Below are positions 20,291 to 32,262 of a stretch of DNA of 64,000 nt, one piece after another. This DNA comes from Zantedeschia hybrid cultivar (lineage: Eukaryota > Streptophyta > Magnoliopsida > Alismatales > Araceae), in NCBI GenBank assembly GCA_030544215.1, contig JARZZO010000003.1, positions 1,436,001-1,500,000 of the forward strand. The letters are read 5' to 3'. The stretch's first letter is position 1. Each line of letters begins with the position of its first letter. The position numbers were made by a program, and so were the translations under genes. The notes below the pieces were generated by a model. That model saw only the letters and a program-made list of their open reading frames with translations, was not told where the DNA came from and did no database searches.

Positions 20291-22112
20291 TTCTTTTAAC
20301 CCTCTTTCTTGCAGCCGCATCCCGCATGTGATCCAGTTGTCATGTTGCAGGCACAGGGAAAGCGAAACCTTGGACTAAGACACTGATTTGGTTTACTGAT
20401 TCCTCTCTAGGGTGGGCTCGTGTCATCCGTTGTCTCTTGCTTCAGTACTCTGCGATTTTTTTATCCTTTTCCCCGGAAATTGTTTCTTGCATCCTTGCAG
20501 GCCGAACTCCAAGCAAAAAGCTTCAGGAATTAATGGAGATCTAGGAGTAAACTCCAGCCGTACGTAGCATGCGGTAACAGGAGCAATAGCAGCAGGCACA
20601 TGAGTTTGACAAACAGAAGATGCTGAGGTGTTAAGGAGGAGAGAGGACAAATCTAACTGTTGGAGGAAAGAACAAATTAAGTGAAAGATCTAGTAACACC
20701 CTCGATAAATGAAAGACGAATGCGCCAACTTCTATATATTCTGTGGAATCGGAACGCCATACGTCACATTCTATCATATGTTCTACCACATTTATCGACA
20801 GTGGTTTGATTGTTTGATCTAGGTATATTTTTCTTTTTTCACACACAAAAGTACTTGAAAGGAAAAGATAGATATCCCTTTAACAATAGCCGTCCAATAT
20901 ATCCATGGTGAGTGCGATAAAAACTATATCTCTCTGTCCCTCTTAATAATCTATTTGTCATGGGAGGACGCTACTGTGCCCAACTAAAAGGATTAATTAT
21001 CGGTGTGTAATTCCATCACAAAGTTTGTCTACTCTAATATAGGTTTATGCCTTCTACTATTTACTCCCCCTTTCCCCTCTAGGCTCCAAGCTCCGTTCTT
21101 CATCGTTCTCTGGGGAGGGGAGCCCCCATCCTCTCCTCCCTGTTCAGCAGGACTGTTCTCCCTCGTTCGGGAGGTTTTTGGATCTCCATTAGGAGGTTTT
21201 GTCTGGTAAACTTTTAAGTTTATCTAGATCGGTCTGTCTCTTTAGACAGGTTATTATGTTTCCTTTTATGTTCCTACCTCTTCATCCTTTGTTTGACTCG
21301 GTTGCCTTCATCTTCATTTCGATTAGTCGTTTTTATAGTCCTCAACTCTAAACCTGTTATCCCTACTTTGTTTGCGCTCTCACCCTATCTATCTATATGC
21401 TCCCTTTCAAGTTTCGTTCACTTCCATCGAGCAATATGACTCTTTTCCTTAGAGTCCCTCCCTGTATGGTTCGATCGGCTCTATCAAGTCGTTTGCCATC
21501 ATGAAGGAGGTTGTGAAAGTCGGACTTCGATCATGTAGAGCAGTTTCTTGGGGTTCGTCATCGGCAATTTGGGTGGCTCGTGTCTCCAATGCTGAATCAA
21601 CACGCTTCCAAGTGGAACCGTGCTCTCCGAGCCATCTCTTTTCATCAGTTAGTAGCTTGAAATGTAGCTGCAATGTTCTTCTCCGCTAGGAGGAAGCCTC
21701 CAACACGTTTGTGGGGTTTATTTTACTATGTATGCTACTTTGTTATTTCTTCTTATGTTGCCGGTGGTGGATGATGATCTCTACAGTATTAGTTCCCCCT
21801 CTTACTTCAGATAAGACATGTTACAGGATAAACATTATTAGGCATGGGCGCATGTATGGCTCGTATTGGGTGGTTGGCTTCAAAACCTGCGTTGTAATGA
21901 TTTCATAGATGAATGCAATGAGTTATCTTACTGTTCAAAAAAATGTTTTAAGCTTTCTCCTTGTTACCCCACCCCCTTCCCCCCACCCCCTCCCCCCCCC
22001 CAAAAAAAACTCTAACTCATTTCTTAATCTTTTGTATCAAGAAAACTTTATTTTCCTAGTTCAGCTTAACACCCAGATGGATGTGTGTTGATTGCTTGGG
22101 ACGATTGCAAGA
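20291..22112. other. Intergenic DNA with a possible non-LTR 3' tail
   Basis: No gene is recognised. At 21905-21945 the sequence GATGAATGCAATGAG followed by TTCAAAAAAATG looks like the 3' end of a plant LINE with a short poly(A) tail, with about 900 bp of possibly related sequence upstream from 21050. No RT or endonuclease motif could be read, so the class is a guess. A C-rich and A-rich junction lies at 21965-22008. Confidence 0.4.
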
Positions 22113-22806
22113 TAGGGCTAGGGCTGTCAAAAGATCCGGATAATATCCGACTCCGATTCGTATCCGCGTCCGATTAGTTGGATGATTATCCGATTAAGAT
22201 ATCCGACGGACATATTCGAATGTCCGTTTAATTATCCGATTAATATTTGACACAGAAACGGAAAATAAATATCCGCTCCGATTATTATCCGACCGATTAT
22301 GTATTTTGATAAGTTCTTCTAATTTTAATGATGTTTATATATTTAAATAAATAATAATTTAATATTTAAAGTATGCTTAAGATGTGTTGAGCGATAATAA
22401 TTAAGTTTCTTGTGATTTTTGTTTTTAGTTTTTAGTGGTTTTGCTAATTTAGATAAATTATTTAAGCATTTGGATAATCTAAGGTATATTTAATAAAGCA
22501 TTCAAATTAGTTAAAATTTATCTAGATATTTATAACTTGAATATTTATTACTGTAAATCTACGATATTCATGAACTATGTAAAAAATAAAATTTACAAGT
22601 TAGTAAGTTACAAGACAAAGTTGAAATATTTAAGTATTCGAATTATTATCCGAATTCGAATATTTTGCGGCGGAGTCAAATTCGGATAGAAAATTTTATT
22701 ATCCGTCGGATAGCATCCGGAGTCGGATATTCAGATAATACTAAACGGAGCAGAGTCGGATACTGTAGTATCCGCTCCGTATTCGCTCCATTAATTGACA
22801 GCCCTA
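22113..22806. mobile_element. hAT-like MITE (ATCCG-rich family)
   Basis: Terminal inverted repeats TAGGGCTGTCAA (22119) and TTGACAGCCCTA (ends 22806) bracket about 690 bp. Subterminal ATCCGA, CCGATTA and TCGGATA words are abundant at both ends and the core is AT-rich. The flanks TTGCAAGA (22105-22112) and CTGCAAGA (22807-22814) match in 7 of 8 bases, an hAT-type duplication. The first six bases of the left terminus, TAGGGC, are duplicated (22113-22118 and 22119-22124). No transposase is encoded. Confidence 0.85.
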
Positions 22807-22814
22807 CTGCAAGA

Positions 22815-23515
22815 TCAAAGATGATATGCGTCAATGGTATACTTGAATTGAGAGATACTTAGTATGCACCATCTTAGTGCACACCACTGTCACTTGCCTT
22901 ACACACCTAATGAATGTGAAGTTGAATTGCCTCCACTAATTCACAGTTGAGTGGATGAGACACTTCTCCACATAGACAAAGATACAATATGTGCAATATG
23001 ACGTGCAACATAGTATGCACTAAGAATGTCTCAATTGAATTCACTTGATCATCACGAAGCTGCAAATCATAATTAAAATATTGACATTTGTGACGCTGCA
23101 TTAGATGTGCAAGAGGTGTGGAGGAATGTGATTTAATCTCTTCGTTCCTTTTTTTTTTTTTTAAGATATGATTAGTTACATTTTCGTGACGTAGCATTCA
23201 CGAGGAATTTAACATGAAAGAGAACAATACACGCTGCATTCCAAGTAAGTTGTTTATAATATTTCATCATATGACATAGTATATAACGTGATCCAGTATA
23301 TAAACTAATCCCTTTCCATTTCCTTTTATTTTTTCATTCTAGATAGAAGAAGATTAATGGTGTAGGCAACCCCCACAACCCCGGCCGGCACTGGCTATCG
23401 ACTGTGAGGTAGACGTTATTCTGCAAAATGTACAAAGAAGTGAACAATTAAGAGACTGTCTAACAAAATGATAAGCTACAAAATTGAGCATTCAAATTAA
23501 AATGGGCAAACATGG
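22815..23515. other. Intergenic DNA, no gene seen
   Basis: The stretch is AT-rich with a poly(T) run at 23150. No coding frame or RNA gene is supportable. Confidence 0.5.
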
Positions 23516-23847
23516 ATGACTTCTCCTCTGGAGTCTGTGGTTGAAGGTCATGCACATGTTCTTATCAATTCAGCTCTTAAGATCATAGATCCTTCCTGGA
23601 AAGCTCGTCCGATTATTGATCAGTGTCCAGATATTCTGAACAGACACTCTATTTCTCTTAATTTTGTGCCCAGATCGGCCAAAAAAGTAGCTCACTCCAT
23701 AGCTAAGTTTGTTCTGTGCTCCCACCAGGAAGTGAACTGGTCTTCCTGCTTGATTCCTCATTGTATCTGACCTGTTCTTGTAACTGACACTCCTACCGTA
23801 GATTTATCTCGTGAATGAAACCCATCCTTTAAAGCCAAAAAAAAAAA
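23516..23847 (+). pseudogene. 3' end of a LINE: RNase H tail and poly(A)
   Basis: An open frame to 23770 reads HVLINSALKIID, then NRHSISLNFVPRSAKKVAHS and IAKFVL. This matches the C-terminal part of the RNase H-like domain of plant L1-type LINEs and related proteins, where the family pattern is HVPRSAN-x-x-AH-x-LAK. It ends in a stop, followed by about 65 bp and an 11-base A run (23837-23847), the expected poly(A) end of a 5'-truncated LINE. Reverse transcriptase and endonuclease parts are absent. A solitary host RVT_3 gene fragment is the alternative; the adjacent A tail favours a LINE. Confidence 0.65.
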
Positions 23848-24136
23848 GCAAGGTGAAGGGACACCTATGCGAAATTGACTTAACAAATAGTAGTAGGTAG
23901 TCTTATCTTATTATTATTTTAAAGAAAGTATATACCTTTAATTCAAGTCCTTCACCTCTTCAACTGACCATAAAGAATCTAGATCTTCTAAGTGCAAGTG
24001 AGGATGGGACTAAAGAAAAATTTATAACAAGAACCTTTATGTGAAACTTTTTCCAGTCTCCATGAGAGTTTCTTTTTTGAAGAGTTACTTCCCACCTTTG
24101 CACTTATCCAATTCCCTCCTCACCTGCACTTGTAGA

Positions 24137-24344
24137 CAGTGGTGGATCCAGCATTCATTTAGTGGGGTCCTGGGATCTCACTAGATTTTGTCAAACTCAT
24201 GGACCTAATCTAAAACAATGTAGCATGGGACTCCATTGATCCAGCCCAAGATCTTACTGGCCCAACTTAGGACCCCATATGACTTAATCCAAAATCTCAT
24301 TGACTTAGTCATGCTTATGACCTAATGTCCGGGTGACCCCACCG
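24137..24344. mobile_element. hAT-like MITE (CAGTGGTGGATC family), copy 1
   Basis: The 208-bp element begins CAGTGGTGGATCCAGC and ends GTGACCCCACCG, and is bracketed by a perfect 8-bp duplication, CTTGTAGA (24129-24136 and 24345-24352). The interior repeats words such as GATCTCACTAGATTTTGTC, GACTTAATCCAA and GACTTAGTC and is shared with the copy at 38895-39127. It has no coding capacity. The right terminus is slightly decayed relative to the expected CCACCACTG. Confidence 0.9.
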
Positions 24345-24352
24345 CTTGTAGA

Positions 24353-25547
24353 AACCGGACTCAGCCATAAAAGATAAAACGGTCTTAATTTTAAACAAAA
24401 GATTCTCCACTACTTAAATAGATTGATGGATCCTTCTCGTAAGTGGGCTGTATATGTTTAAATCCGGCCCAAGCTGTATCTTCCCAGGCCCGTGCAAATG
24501 ACCCCTTGACCTGCAAGTCCATGCTCGTCAACTACAAAAGTGTATATCATCGTCGTCATTATTGTGGTGCCCACGGTTGCTTTCATGGAGATATTGCGGA
24601 ATATTGTCAAGATTCTCAGATGTTGGCTCATTTCTGCAGGCCCAAGTGGTGGTATTCTACTGACGACCCGCATGCTATTACATACCTCACACACAGGTAG
24701 ACTTGGTAAAAACTAATTCAATTTATCAACTCGATCTCTAGAAATGTGGCTATGGGCCTACAATTTTGATGGCGAGGTCAAATTGGGTCAGGTCGGAACA
24801 TTTGACCCAAGCCACCCCAAACTGATCTTGACCTATAGTTTTGGTCCTTATCTGTCTTGACTTATTCTAACTTATCTTGATCTGAGTTGGTCAGGATAAG
24901 TCTAAGCTATTTTATTTCATTACCTTCACTGTGGACACAATCCAGTATGATCTGACACGATCTATTGTCACGTATATGCAGAGGAACAATATGCATGCTA
25001 AAATCAATCTGTTATTGCAGAGGCAACCATCTGATTTTGCACAGGCAGATCCCCACATGTGAGATCACCGGTTTTTTATAAGGAAAATGCTACAGAAATA
25101 GGAAATGTTCTTTATTTTCTTTATCCGACTGACGTGGGTGTACCGGGTAAGCTTCCATCATTAAGCCACTCCTCGGTAATTTTGCAAAGAAGTCCTTAAT
25201 ATGTGTTCTTCCTCCGAGGGGGTAAAAAAGCTGGGTAAAATTTTCGGTCACAGTAGCGTTGTTCTTTTTTTAATCATGCATTTCGTCAAAGATCAGATGC
25301 TAGATAATTTCTCTGAAAAAGAGTTAATGCAGATTCTAATGATGAGAGAGAAACTCGCCACTTTTTATATGCTACAATTTTATATGCATATTGCTGCAGT
25401 GCTAAAAGGCTAAACTTTCCAAAGGGGGAATGGATCTGGGCGGCATAGAAGTGTGTGCTCCTTTAATCTTTATGTGGGACCTCTCACAACTTTCTTGCCC
25501 ACTCACGCACCAGAGCAAAGATAGCCAAAGTTGTTCCTTCCGTTGGC
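24353..25547. other. Intergenic DNA upstream of MIR169 hairpin 2
   Basis: No coding gene is recognised; the open frame at 24443-24700 has no known domain. A stretch near 24830-24960 is rich in TTGACCTA, TCTTGACTTA and TCAGGATAAG words and looks like dispersed-repeat debris. The last few hundred bases should include the promoter of the MIR169 gene at 25635. Confidence 0.45.
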
Positions 25548-25555
25548 TATAAATA
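25548..25555 (+). promoter_or_regulatory. TATA box of the second intact MIR169 gene
   Basis: TATAAATA occurs in the context GGCTATAAATATGAGCA, 118 bp before the mature strand. The context GGCTATAAATATGAG is identical at the hairpin-3 gene (36305). Confidence 0.65.
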
Positions 25556-25634
25556 TGAGCACTAGCAGAAGCAGGTTGAGGCAAGGTAGGGAGAGAGATA
25601 AGAGGAAGTGAAGAAGGGAGGCATGTGATCGAGG

Positions 25635-25775
25635 ATCGTCTCATGAAGAGGCAGAGAGTGGAGTGCAGCCAAGGATGACTTGCCGACGATGTGCAGCGTT
25701 GTCTTCTGCCATCGACGGCCCTTTGCCGGCGAGTTGTCCTTGGCTACATTTGGCTCTCTTCTTCTCATGTCAGGG
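25635..25775 (+). ncRNA. MIR169: MIR169 precursor hairpin 2
   Basis: The mature strand on the 5' arm is at 25666-25686, starting CAGCCAAGGATGACTTGCC and ending GA, identical to the miR169a form. The star strand is at 25728-25748, starting GGCGAGTTGTCC and ending TTGGCTACA. Outer stems GAGGCAGAGAGTGGAGTG and TGGCTCTCTTCTTCTCATG also pair, as in hairpin 1. The loop is about 40 nt and includes CATCGACGG. The predicted role, repression of NF-YA mRNAs, is family knowledge. The promoter box is at 25548. The gene is on the same strand as the other MIR169 copies, 9 kb from hairpin 1 and 11 kb from hairpin 3. Confidence 0.95.
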
Positions 25776-26259
25776 TCTCACACAGTCACAGGCGAGTCCC
25801 CAGTTCTGAGAGGGACTCAAGTTAAGCGCAGCAGCTCCTCGCCATTCTGGAAGGGATTCATCTTTGTTGCTTGTTCTTACTGCTCTCTGATTTTTTTGTG
25901 TTGTCTGCATATATATCAAGTACTTTGCGATTTTAATCTATCTCTAACCAGGACTTGTGACATTGTTCTCCGGAATCACGCATGCGTGCACTTGGCCAAA
26001 CGATGCATGGACATGAATTAATCTAATACTAATTATGTCAAATAGGAAGCCAAGCGAAAGAGGACGAAAACATGAAAGAAACTTGCAGCTGCATAAGAAT
26101 TTGGGCAATATTCACGTGGCAAAGATGTGGACATGCACGAAGAGCTACCACAAGGTTGTTGAAATCACGGATGCTGGTTTTATTTTTTTATTTTTTGCAA
26201 AAAAAAAGAAAGGATCATGTCTCACTGTGATCTCACGGACTTCAAGAAAAGTATAAGTA
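25776..26259. other. Sequence downstream of MIR169 hairpin 2
   Basis: This probably contains the rest of the primary transcript. No coding frame is recognised; an A-rich run lies at 26200. The inverted-repeat block begins at about 26260. Confidence 0.45.
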
Positions 26260-28400
26260 CACAGGAAGTAAATTAATAATGTCTGTATACAGTCTAACAA
26301 TAATTACATGGTCCAAAGAATTAAATATGTACATGCAAAAGTAAAGTACAACAACATCGGGACATACCTCAGAACCGAGATAGTTGCTGGCCCGCACACC
26401 AAGGAGAACACTACACGCCGACACTCGTCGAGAAGTCCACACCTGAAATCGTAGGGAATGAGCCACACCAAAATTGGGCTCAGTAGGAATCATCCGATCC
26501 TCGCCTCCCACACACACACAAGTGCAGCAATACAAAATGAAGGCAATTTAATTAAAACAGTAAATACAATTCCTAATTTCCGATATGAGGCATATGCATC
26601 CGTAATGCAACAGACACAGTTCTTAAGCAATTCGAGTTATCCAACTCAACATCACAGTTCGTAACTAAAGATCCGGTTAAACACACAAACCACACTGTCG
26701 ACTGTGTACAAACGGCGCCTCACAACACCACCAACACCCACGCCTGTCCACCCCCACGATGTTCCGAACACCGTAGGGTGAGACAGTGAGTCAAACTAGG
26801 ACTAACTGGGACTAATGAACCACCACCGCCCAGTTACGTGTGCACACAAGCAGTCTATACCATTGTCATATCGATTGGACTTCCCTCAACGCCAGGCCTA
26901 GGGGCTTCACGAGGGCCCTGGGGACCGGCGAAACCCTCTCAAGCCGAAGCTATAGGGACTACCCATAACCCTAACCTCCCAAGTCACATCAAGCCAAAAG
27001 GCGAAGGGTACTACTCGTAATCTCGATATCTCATGTTACATCAGGCCCAGTGACAAAAGGGTAAATTCCAGCAGCATCAAACATGGCTCCACAGTAAGAA
27101 ACACGTTGGAAACTGCCACGACAAACTAGGAAAACATCGACCCGTTGGGACCAAACAACAACCCCTCGGATAGTACACTGGCTACTCCAACATGTCTAGC
27201 TCTAGGTGGTTCTGTTTCCCCCAGCCATAAGTGAAACACTAACATGTACCCCTCCCACATCGGTACGACAGCAATGCCACATAGACACCGCGTCCCTCCC
27301 ACACCGACACAAAGTGTCAAACGAAAACCACAATCATTCTAGCTCCACAATCGCATAAACATACGCACACACAATGCGATTCCGATTATACAAAAATCAT
27401 CGGCCTCGATGTACGATTTCAAGCATGCATTTAATCGAACTATTTAACAATGTAAACACATGTTAATAGCATGAAATAATGAGGTTCTGTCTTGAATCGC
27501 ATCGCCCATGGCCAACGTTACTCAAGACCCCTAAACTGGTTCATAGGAAAACTAGCCTCAGAATATGACCTAAAACACATCGTCCATAGAAGCCGCCATT
27601 TGAATGGTGTCGTTGTCCCTAGACGCCATTCAAAATAGAACTCTTTCTCACAAAAACCGCTTCCGAGATCAATCTGGCCTAAATGACGTCGTCCTAGCCA
27701 GACGCCATTTAGAGTCTAATGTATGGTTCCCTTACAATCTTTCTCCCAAAATTATTTCAAAAATACCACAAAAATAGGAAATGACAGGGAGAATCCAATT
27801 TAGTATTTGGAACGCACTAATTCTCATTTCATAGAAATGACCATTTTCATTTAAAAGTCCTTTAAACATACTCGTTCTATCCAATTCTCCACACACGTCG
27901 CATGCTTCAAGCAGGAAAACATAAATTAAAACAACCAAATCACGTATAAGGATCGTCCCCCTACCGGTCACTTGAACTCCTCCTAGTTCCGTGCCGTTGA
28001 ACCGCCGGATCGCACACCGCCGTCGGTACCGCCGTGGATGCCGTCACTCCGTTAGGACGTCGGCCGCCGCCCGGAGAATGAAGTGCCGCGATGGAGGTGG
28101 TGGTAGTAGTAGTGATAGGTAGAGAGGTGTTGGAGTGGTGGAAGAGGAAGAAGGAGAAGGAAAAAGGAAAGGGGGAAACGGAGAAGATCGGAGAGAGGGA
28201 AGAGAGAGAGTGAGAATGAGAGAATGAGAGAAATGAGGAAATGTTCGGGGTGTTAAACCGAAACAGATGAAATCGTGTCGTCTTAGACATACGCCATTCA
28301 GGTGACAAGATCGGGGTCGCACTCTCGCGGCCCGAAACTAGCCCACGTGGCACAATCTAAAACGCATCGTCTTAACCAGACGCCATTTGAACTGCATCTT
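26260..28400 (+). repeat. Left arm of the long inverted repeat
   Basis: About 2.1 kb pairing with 29160-31010. It carries several imperfect palindromes of the AAATGGCGTCG...CGACGCCATTT type (27492, 27572, 27680, 28263, 28360). Confidence 0.7.
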
Positions 28401-28504
28401 TCAAGCTCGACACAAAAAAAGAACACATGCCCTAGCCCCACAAGGACCCAAACTAAAGGATCCGGCTCCGAAACCGACCCAATAATTGTACCTGAAATCT
28501 CAAT

Positions 28505-28633
28505 CCTTACACTCTCTCTCTCCGTAACGCTCTCTGTCCCCCCTCTCTCTCTGTCGTGTGCTCCTCCTCTCTTCCTCTCTCTCTCTCCCTTTCTCTCTCT
28601 ATGCACTCTCTCTCCCCCTCTCCCTTTGTGCGC

Positions 28634-28673
<40 letters not shown>

Positions 28674-28690
28674 TCTCTCTCTCCGGCACC
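28505..28690. repeat. CT/GA microsatellite in the inverted-repeat spacer
   Basis: The stretch is long CT-rich simple sequence with runs of CTCTCT. Overlapping open frames on both strands (Ser/Leu-rich or Arg/Glu-rich) are artefacts of this composition. Confidence 0.9.
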
Positions 28691-29159
28691 CAAACAAGGG
28701 TGCCGGCGTCGTAAGGAGGAAACCCCCGATTGGGCGCACTTTCTTTTTCTCTCCCTCCCGTGAGGTATTTTTGTTTTTTTCTGCTTTACAGTAGATGTTA
28801 ATGGCATATTCTCAATATAATTCTACAACAGCTAACGGCAAGTAACTCGAGGGACATTCTTGATATAATTTTGGATTAAAAGAGTTATTAATAATATCCC
28901 GAAAAATTGAAAGGTAAAACTATGATTATATTTTTAATATGATTTTTGGTGTAATTATCTCCTAAAATTTTCTCAGGGTCTCATTGGATGTATGTACATT
29001 GTAATAAGAAGGAAAAACACTTTCAAAGTGAAGGGGATAAAGAGCCCATGCACCAACCCCAGAACGCTCGAACCAGGGGCGGTCCGACACCGAAACGACT
29101 GAACCGGAGGGGGGGGGGGAGTCCGACACCGAAACCGACCCGATAATTGGATTCGGTCG

Positions 29160-31010
29160 ATTTTTGAATGACGTCGGTCTAGGAGGACGCAATTTAGAAG
29201 CCTTGCAGGTGTGCCACGTGGGCAGGCATTGGGGCGTGTGTGTACGGCTCCGATGTTGCCGTCTGAATAGCATCTTATATGGACGACGCCATTCAAAGAT
29301 CTGCCAGTGTACGACTCCGTCCTGTCGTCTGAATGACGTCGTCTGGGAACGATGCGATTTAGCATATTAGGTTTGATGCCCTGAGCTCTCCCTCCTTTCT
29401 CTCATTCTCTCCTTTCCTCTCTCTCTCCTCCCTCGGTCTGAACCCTCTGTTTCTCTTCCTTTTTCCCTTCCCTTCCTCTTCCCATTCTTCTATTTCCACC
29501 ACTCCAATATCCTCCTACCTCTCACCACTACCACCACCATCTCCTCTGCGGCAACTTGCTCTTTGGACAGCGGTTGACGTCCCGGTGGAGTGACGGCGTT
29601 TACGGTGGTACCGAAGGCGGCTTGCGGTGTAGCGGATCGGCGGCAAGGAGCTAGGAGGAGTTTAAGTAACCGGCAGAGAGACGATCCTTGCACGTGATTT
29701 TTTTGATTTGAATCATGATTTCCCGCTTAAGAGTATGTTTTGGAGATGTGAGGATTTTGGGGTAAAATGAGCATGTTTAGAGAGTTTTTGATGGAAATGC
29801 TCATTTTTATGAAATGAGAGATTAGTGTGTTTTCATTATAGTTATTTGGATTCTCCCCTACCTTTTCTATTTTGGGCGTTTTGGGGCGATTTGGGAAGGA
29901 AATCTCATGGTGTGGCTTGGGGGAGGTCGGAGGGAAATCATGTTTTTGGCGCTAAATGGCGTCGGGGTAGGACGACGCGATTTGCAAATCGTGTCGGCCA
30001 TAGGTGACGCGATTTAGGCCCAGGTGCTAGAGGGCAATTCAGTTTTCAGGCGTTAAATAGTGTCGCGACCAGATGATGCTATTTAAATGGTGTCGATTAA
30101 GGGCAACGCGATTTAGGCCCAGGTCTCTCATCTCTCGAGGCCAGTTTATGTGGGAACCAATTTTAGGACTTTAAATGACTTCGGCCATAGGCGATGCAAT
30201 TCAAGCCAGTGCCACTTAATTTTCGGCACTTAGCATATATGATTGTCATAAAAATGTTAAATAGATTCTTGTATATTGTTAGACAATCCGGACAAATACA
30301 TGCTTGAAATCATATGTCGGGGGCGGGGGTTTTCATGTGACCAGATCGTATTGTGTTGTATTTATACGATCGTGGACCTAGAGTGATAGTTATTAGCGCT
30401 TGACACCTTGTGTTAGTGTAGGAGTGACGTAGTGTCGGTGTGGGAGTGACAAGGTGACGCTTAGTAGGCGAGGGTCACCTGGTGTACCCCGAGATAATAG
30501 CTAGTACCGGTGTGGGAGTGGTAAACTTCGGAGTGTCACTCGTGGCTGGGAGGAGACGAAACCACTTAGAGCTAGACAGGTCGGAGTAGCCAGTGTGCTA
30601 TCCGAGGGATTGTTGTTCCATCCCAGCGGGTCGGTGATTTCTCAGTTGGTTTGACAATTTCTGGTGTGTTCCTTTTCGGTGGACGTATGATTTAATTAGT
30701 GCTTTACTTACGCTTTTGTTGTATATATCCTTGTGTTGTTGCGACTGTAGATGTGTGTGTGGGAGGTGGAGATCGAAGGATCCCTACTGAGTCGATTATG
30801 GTGTGACTCATCCCTTACGATTTTCAGGTGAGGGCTCTCGACATGCGTAGAAGTTGTGGAGTTTCGTCTCGGGTTGCGCGCTAGCAACTACTGTTCCGGG
30901 ATATGCCTCGATGTAGTTATTCTTTCATTTTCAGGCTTATACGCATAATTATTTTATTTCAATTGGATAATGTAATTATTTGCTAAATCGAGTCGAATTG
31001 TAATAATTTT
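29160..31010 (-). repeat. Right arm of the long inverted repeat
   Basis: About 1.85 kb complementary to the left arm, in collinear order. It carries at least eight imperfect 31-34-bp palindromes, for example AAATGGCGTCG and CGACGCGATTT around 29954-29983, and others at 29168, 29265, 29330, 29984, 30054, 30087 and 30172. Confidence 0.7.
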
Positions 31011-31175
31011 TAATTAAATGCACCTTCCCTACAGTTCGATGATGAGTGGATCGTTTAGCTTAGTTTATCATTTATTTTCTAGACTTATCGAGATCCTGGT
31101 TTGGCTCTTAGTTTTAATGATTCGTACCTATTTATTAATCGGATCCCCGATTATAAGGTGACGGGTCGTTACAAT
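31011..31175 (-). other. LTR-like terminus adjoining the right arm
   Basis: Read on the minus strand, the outer end begins TGTAACGACCCGTCACC at about 31173, a start commonly seen in plant Ty3/gypsy LTRs. The left arm lacks the equivalent 165 bp. This hints that the arms are LTR-derived, but no matching LTR end, primer site or target duplication was found. Confidence 0.3.
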
Positions 31176-32052
31176 TAGAATACATGAAGTCTGCATCGAT
31201 CAATCACCCTTTGGAGCCTTGATGTGGTCCCCCAGAGAGTACTGACCTCTATGCAAGGTTGGGAGTACGTTTCTCTTGACCACCAAGCAGTCTCTGAAAC
31301 CCTCGTGAACATGATAAAGATCTATGTTGATCAAACACCAATTAGCAAGATGAAATAACACCTTCCAGAGTCACCAAGAAGTTCCTATAGGACAACAATT
31401 CTCCAACAAGGTTGGGAGTACATCTCCCTCAACCATCCTAACATCTGCGGGCTGATGAGCTCTCTAGAAAACCCTTACATCCCCTCAAGACACTAAGGGT
31501 CAAGTAGGTAAGCAGCTTCACAAGAACTAACTCGACACATGGCAACAATCATGTTTGACTTCTCTTGACAAACCTGAAGACCTCCATTTAATGTGTGTAC
31601 CTAACGATGAGGGGAGCCATCATGTAGTCCACTAACTTCGGCCATGCCTTGACTTATATATTGCACTAAAGAAGGTGCATCCCATTATGTTGCGGCTAAT
31701 CTATAGTAGAATGTCATCATGGCTTTGGTTTCGAAGCGCCATATGGGCCACTCTCCATTGACATTACCTGGCCATGTTGGCCCCCTCCTCTTGGTCTTGA
31801 TCAATGTTCGCATACCTATTATATATGCACATAAGGTGCATGGGATATAAACCTTAGTTGGGCCTCTAAGAAAAAGGCTTGCATCCAATACAAATAAATC
31901 TAGAGAAGCCTACTAGAGCCCTTCATGTCTTAAGCTTCATCAATTCAAAGCCCAGTCTTGACTTAGCGATGGAAGGGTTTTCTTTCATCAAGAGTAGAGG
32001 GACTCACTGATCCCTTTGTTTTGTTTCTTGTTTTTTTTGTTTTTTTTTTTTC
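31176..32052. other. Intergenic DNA, no gene seen
   Basis: The words AAGGTTGGGAGTAC and TCTCTTGACCACC or TCCCTCAACCATCC recur (31255 and 31410), suggesting a short internal duplication. No open frame has a recognisable domain. A T-rich tract precedes the SINE. Confidence 0.45.
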
Positions 32053-32262
32053 CGGTACTCTTAGCTCAGTGGCTAAGGACAACTATGTACAACATATACA
32101 AATCCAGTGGCTAGGGATCAAACCCTACCGCACGCAAGCCTGAAGGCCACACCACCCATGCCCAAATTGGCTCGGAAAAACTAAGTGCAAGCGCCAACTC
32201 CAAAACTCCCCCTTAGGGGCTTGGAGGTATCCCACTGGGCCACGCCGAGGGACCCCTTTCTT
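32053..32262 (+). mobile_element. tRNA-derived SINE candidate
   Basis: TAGCTCAGTGG (32062-32072) is an exact RNA polymerase III A box, and GGATCAAACCC (32115-32125) is a B-box-like sequence at tRNA spacing, so a tRNA-like 5' head is present. The body contains AACTCCAAAACTCCC and GGGCTTGGAGG words and ends CCCACTGGGCCACGCCGAGG before a T-rich tail. Target duplications were not resolved. A real tRNA is ruled out by the lack of a foldable cloverleaf around these boxes. Confidence 0.55.

Larger units (their letters stand above)
26260..31010. mobile_element. Long inverted-repeat block (about 2-kb arms), origin unresolved
   Basis: The left arm (about 26260-28400) reads as the reverse complement of the right arm (about 29160-31010) in collinear order. 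Matching pairs are 26352-26525 with 30750-30920, 27120-27330 with 30410-30660, 27400-27700 with 29950-30320, 27700-27860 with 29700-29960, and 27955-28130 with 29500-29690. Shared words include CTAGAGCTAGACA or its inverse, GAGTAGCCAGTGT, and GGACGATCCTT. Arm identity looks like roughly 70-80%. No transposase or RT frame is legible; open frames here are mostly simple sequence. It could be a foldback or Mutator-like element with long terminal repeats, or two LTRs in head-to-head orientation. Confidence 0.7.

Noticed and set aside
28298..28807. Arg/Glu-rich and Ser/Leu-rich frames on opposite strands
   Set aside because: They are artefacts of the CT/GA simple repeat in the inverted-repeat spacer.
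32062..32125. A functional tRNA gene
   Set aside because: A and B boxes are present, but no acceptor stem or anticodon arm can be drawn around them, so a SINE head is the better reading.
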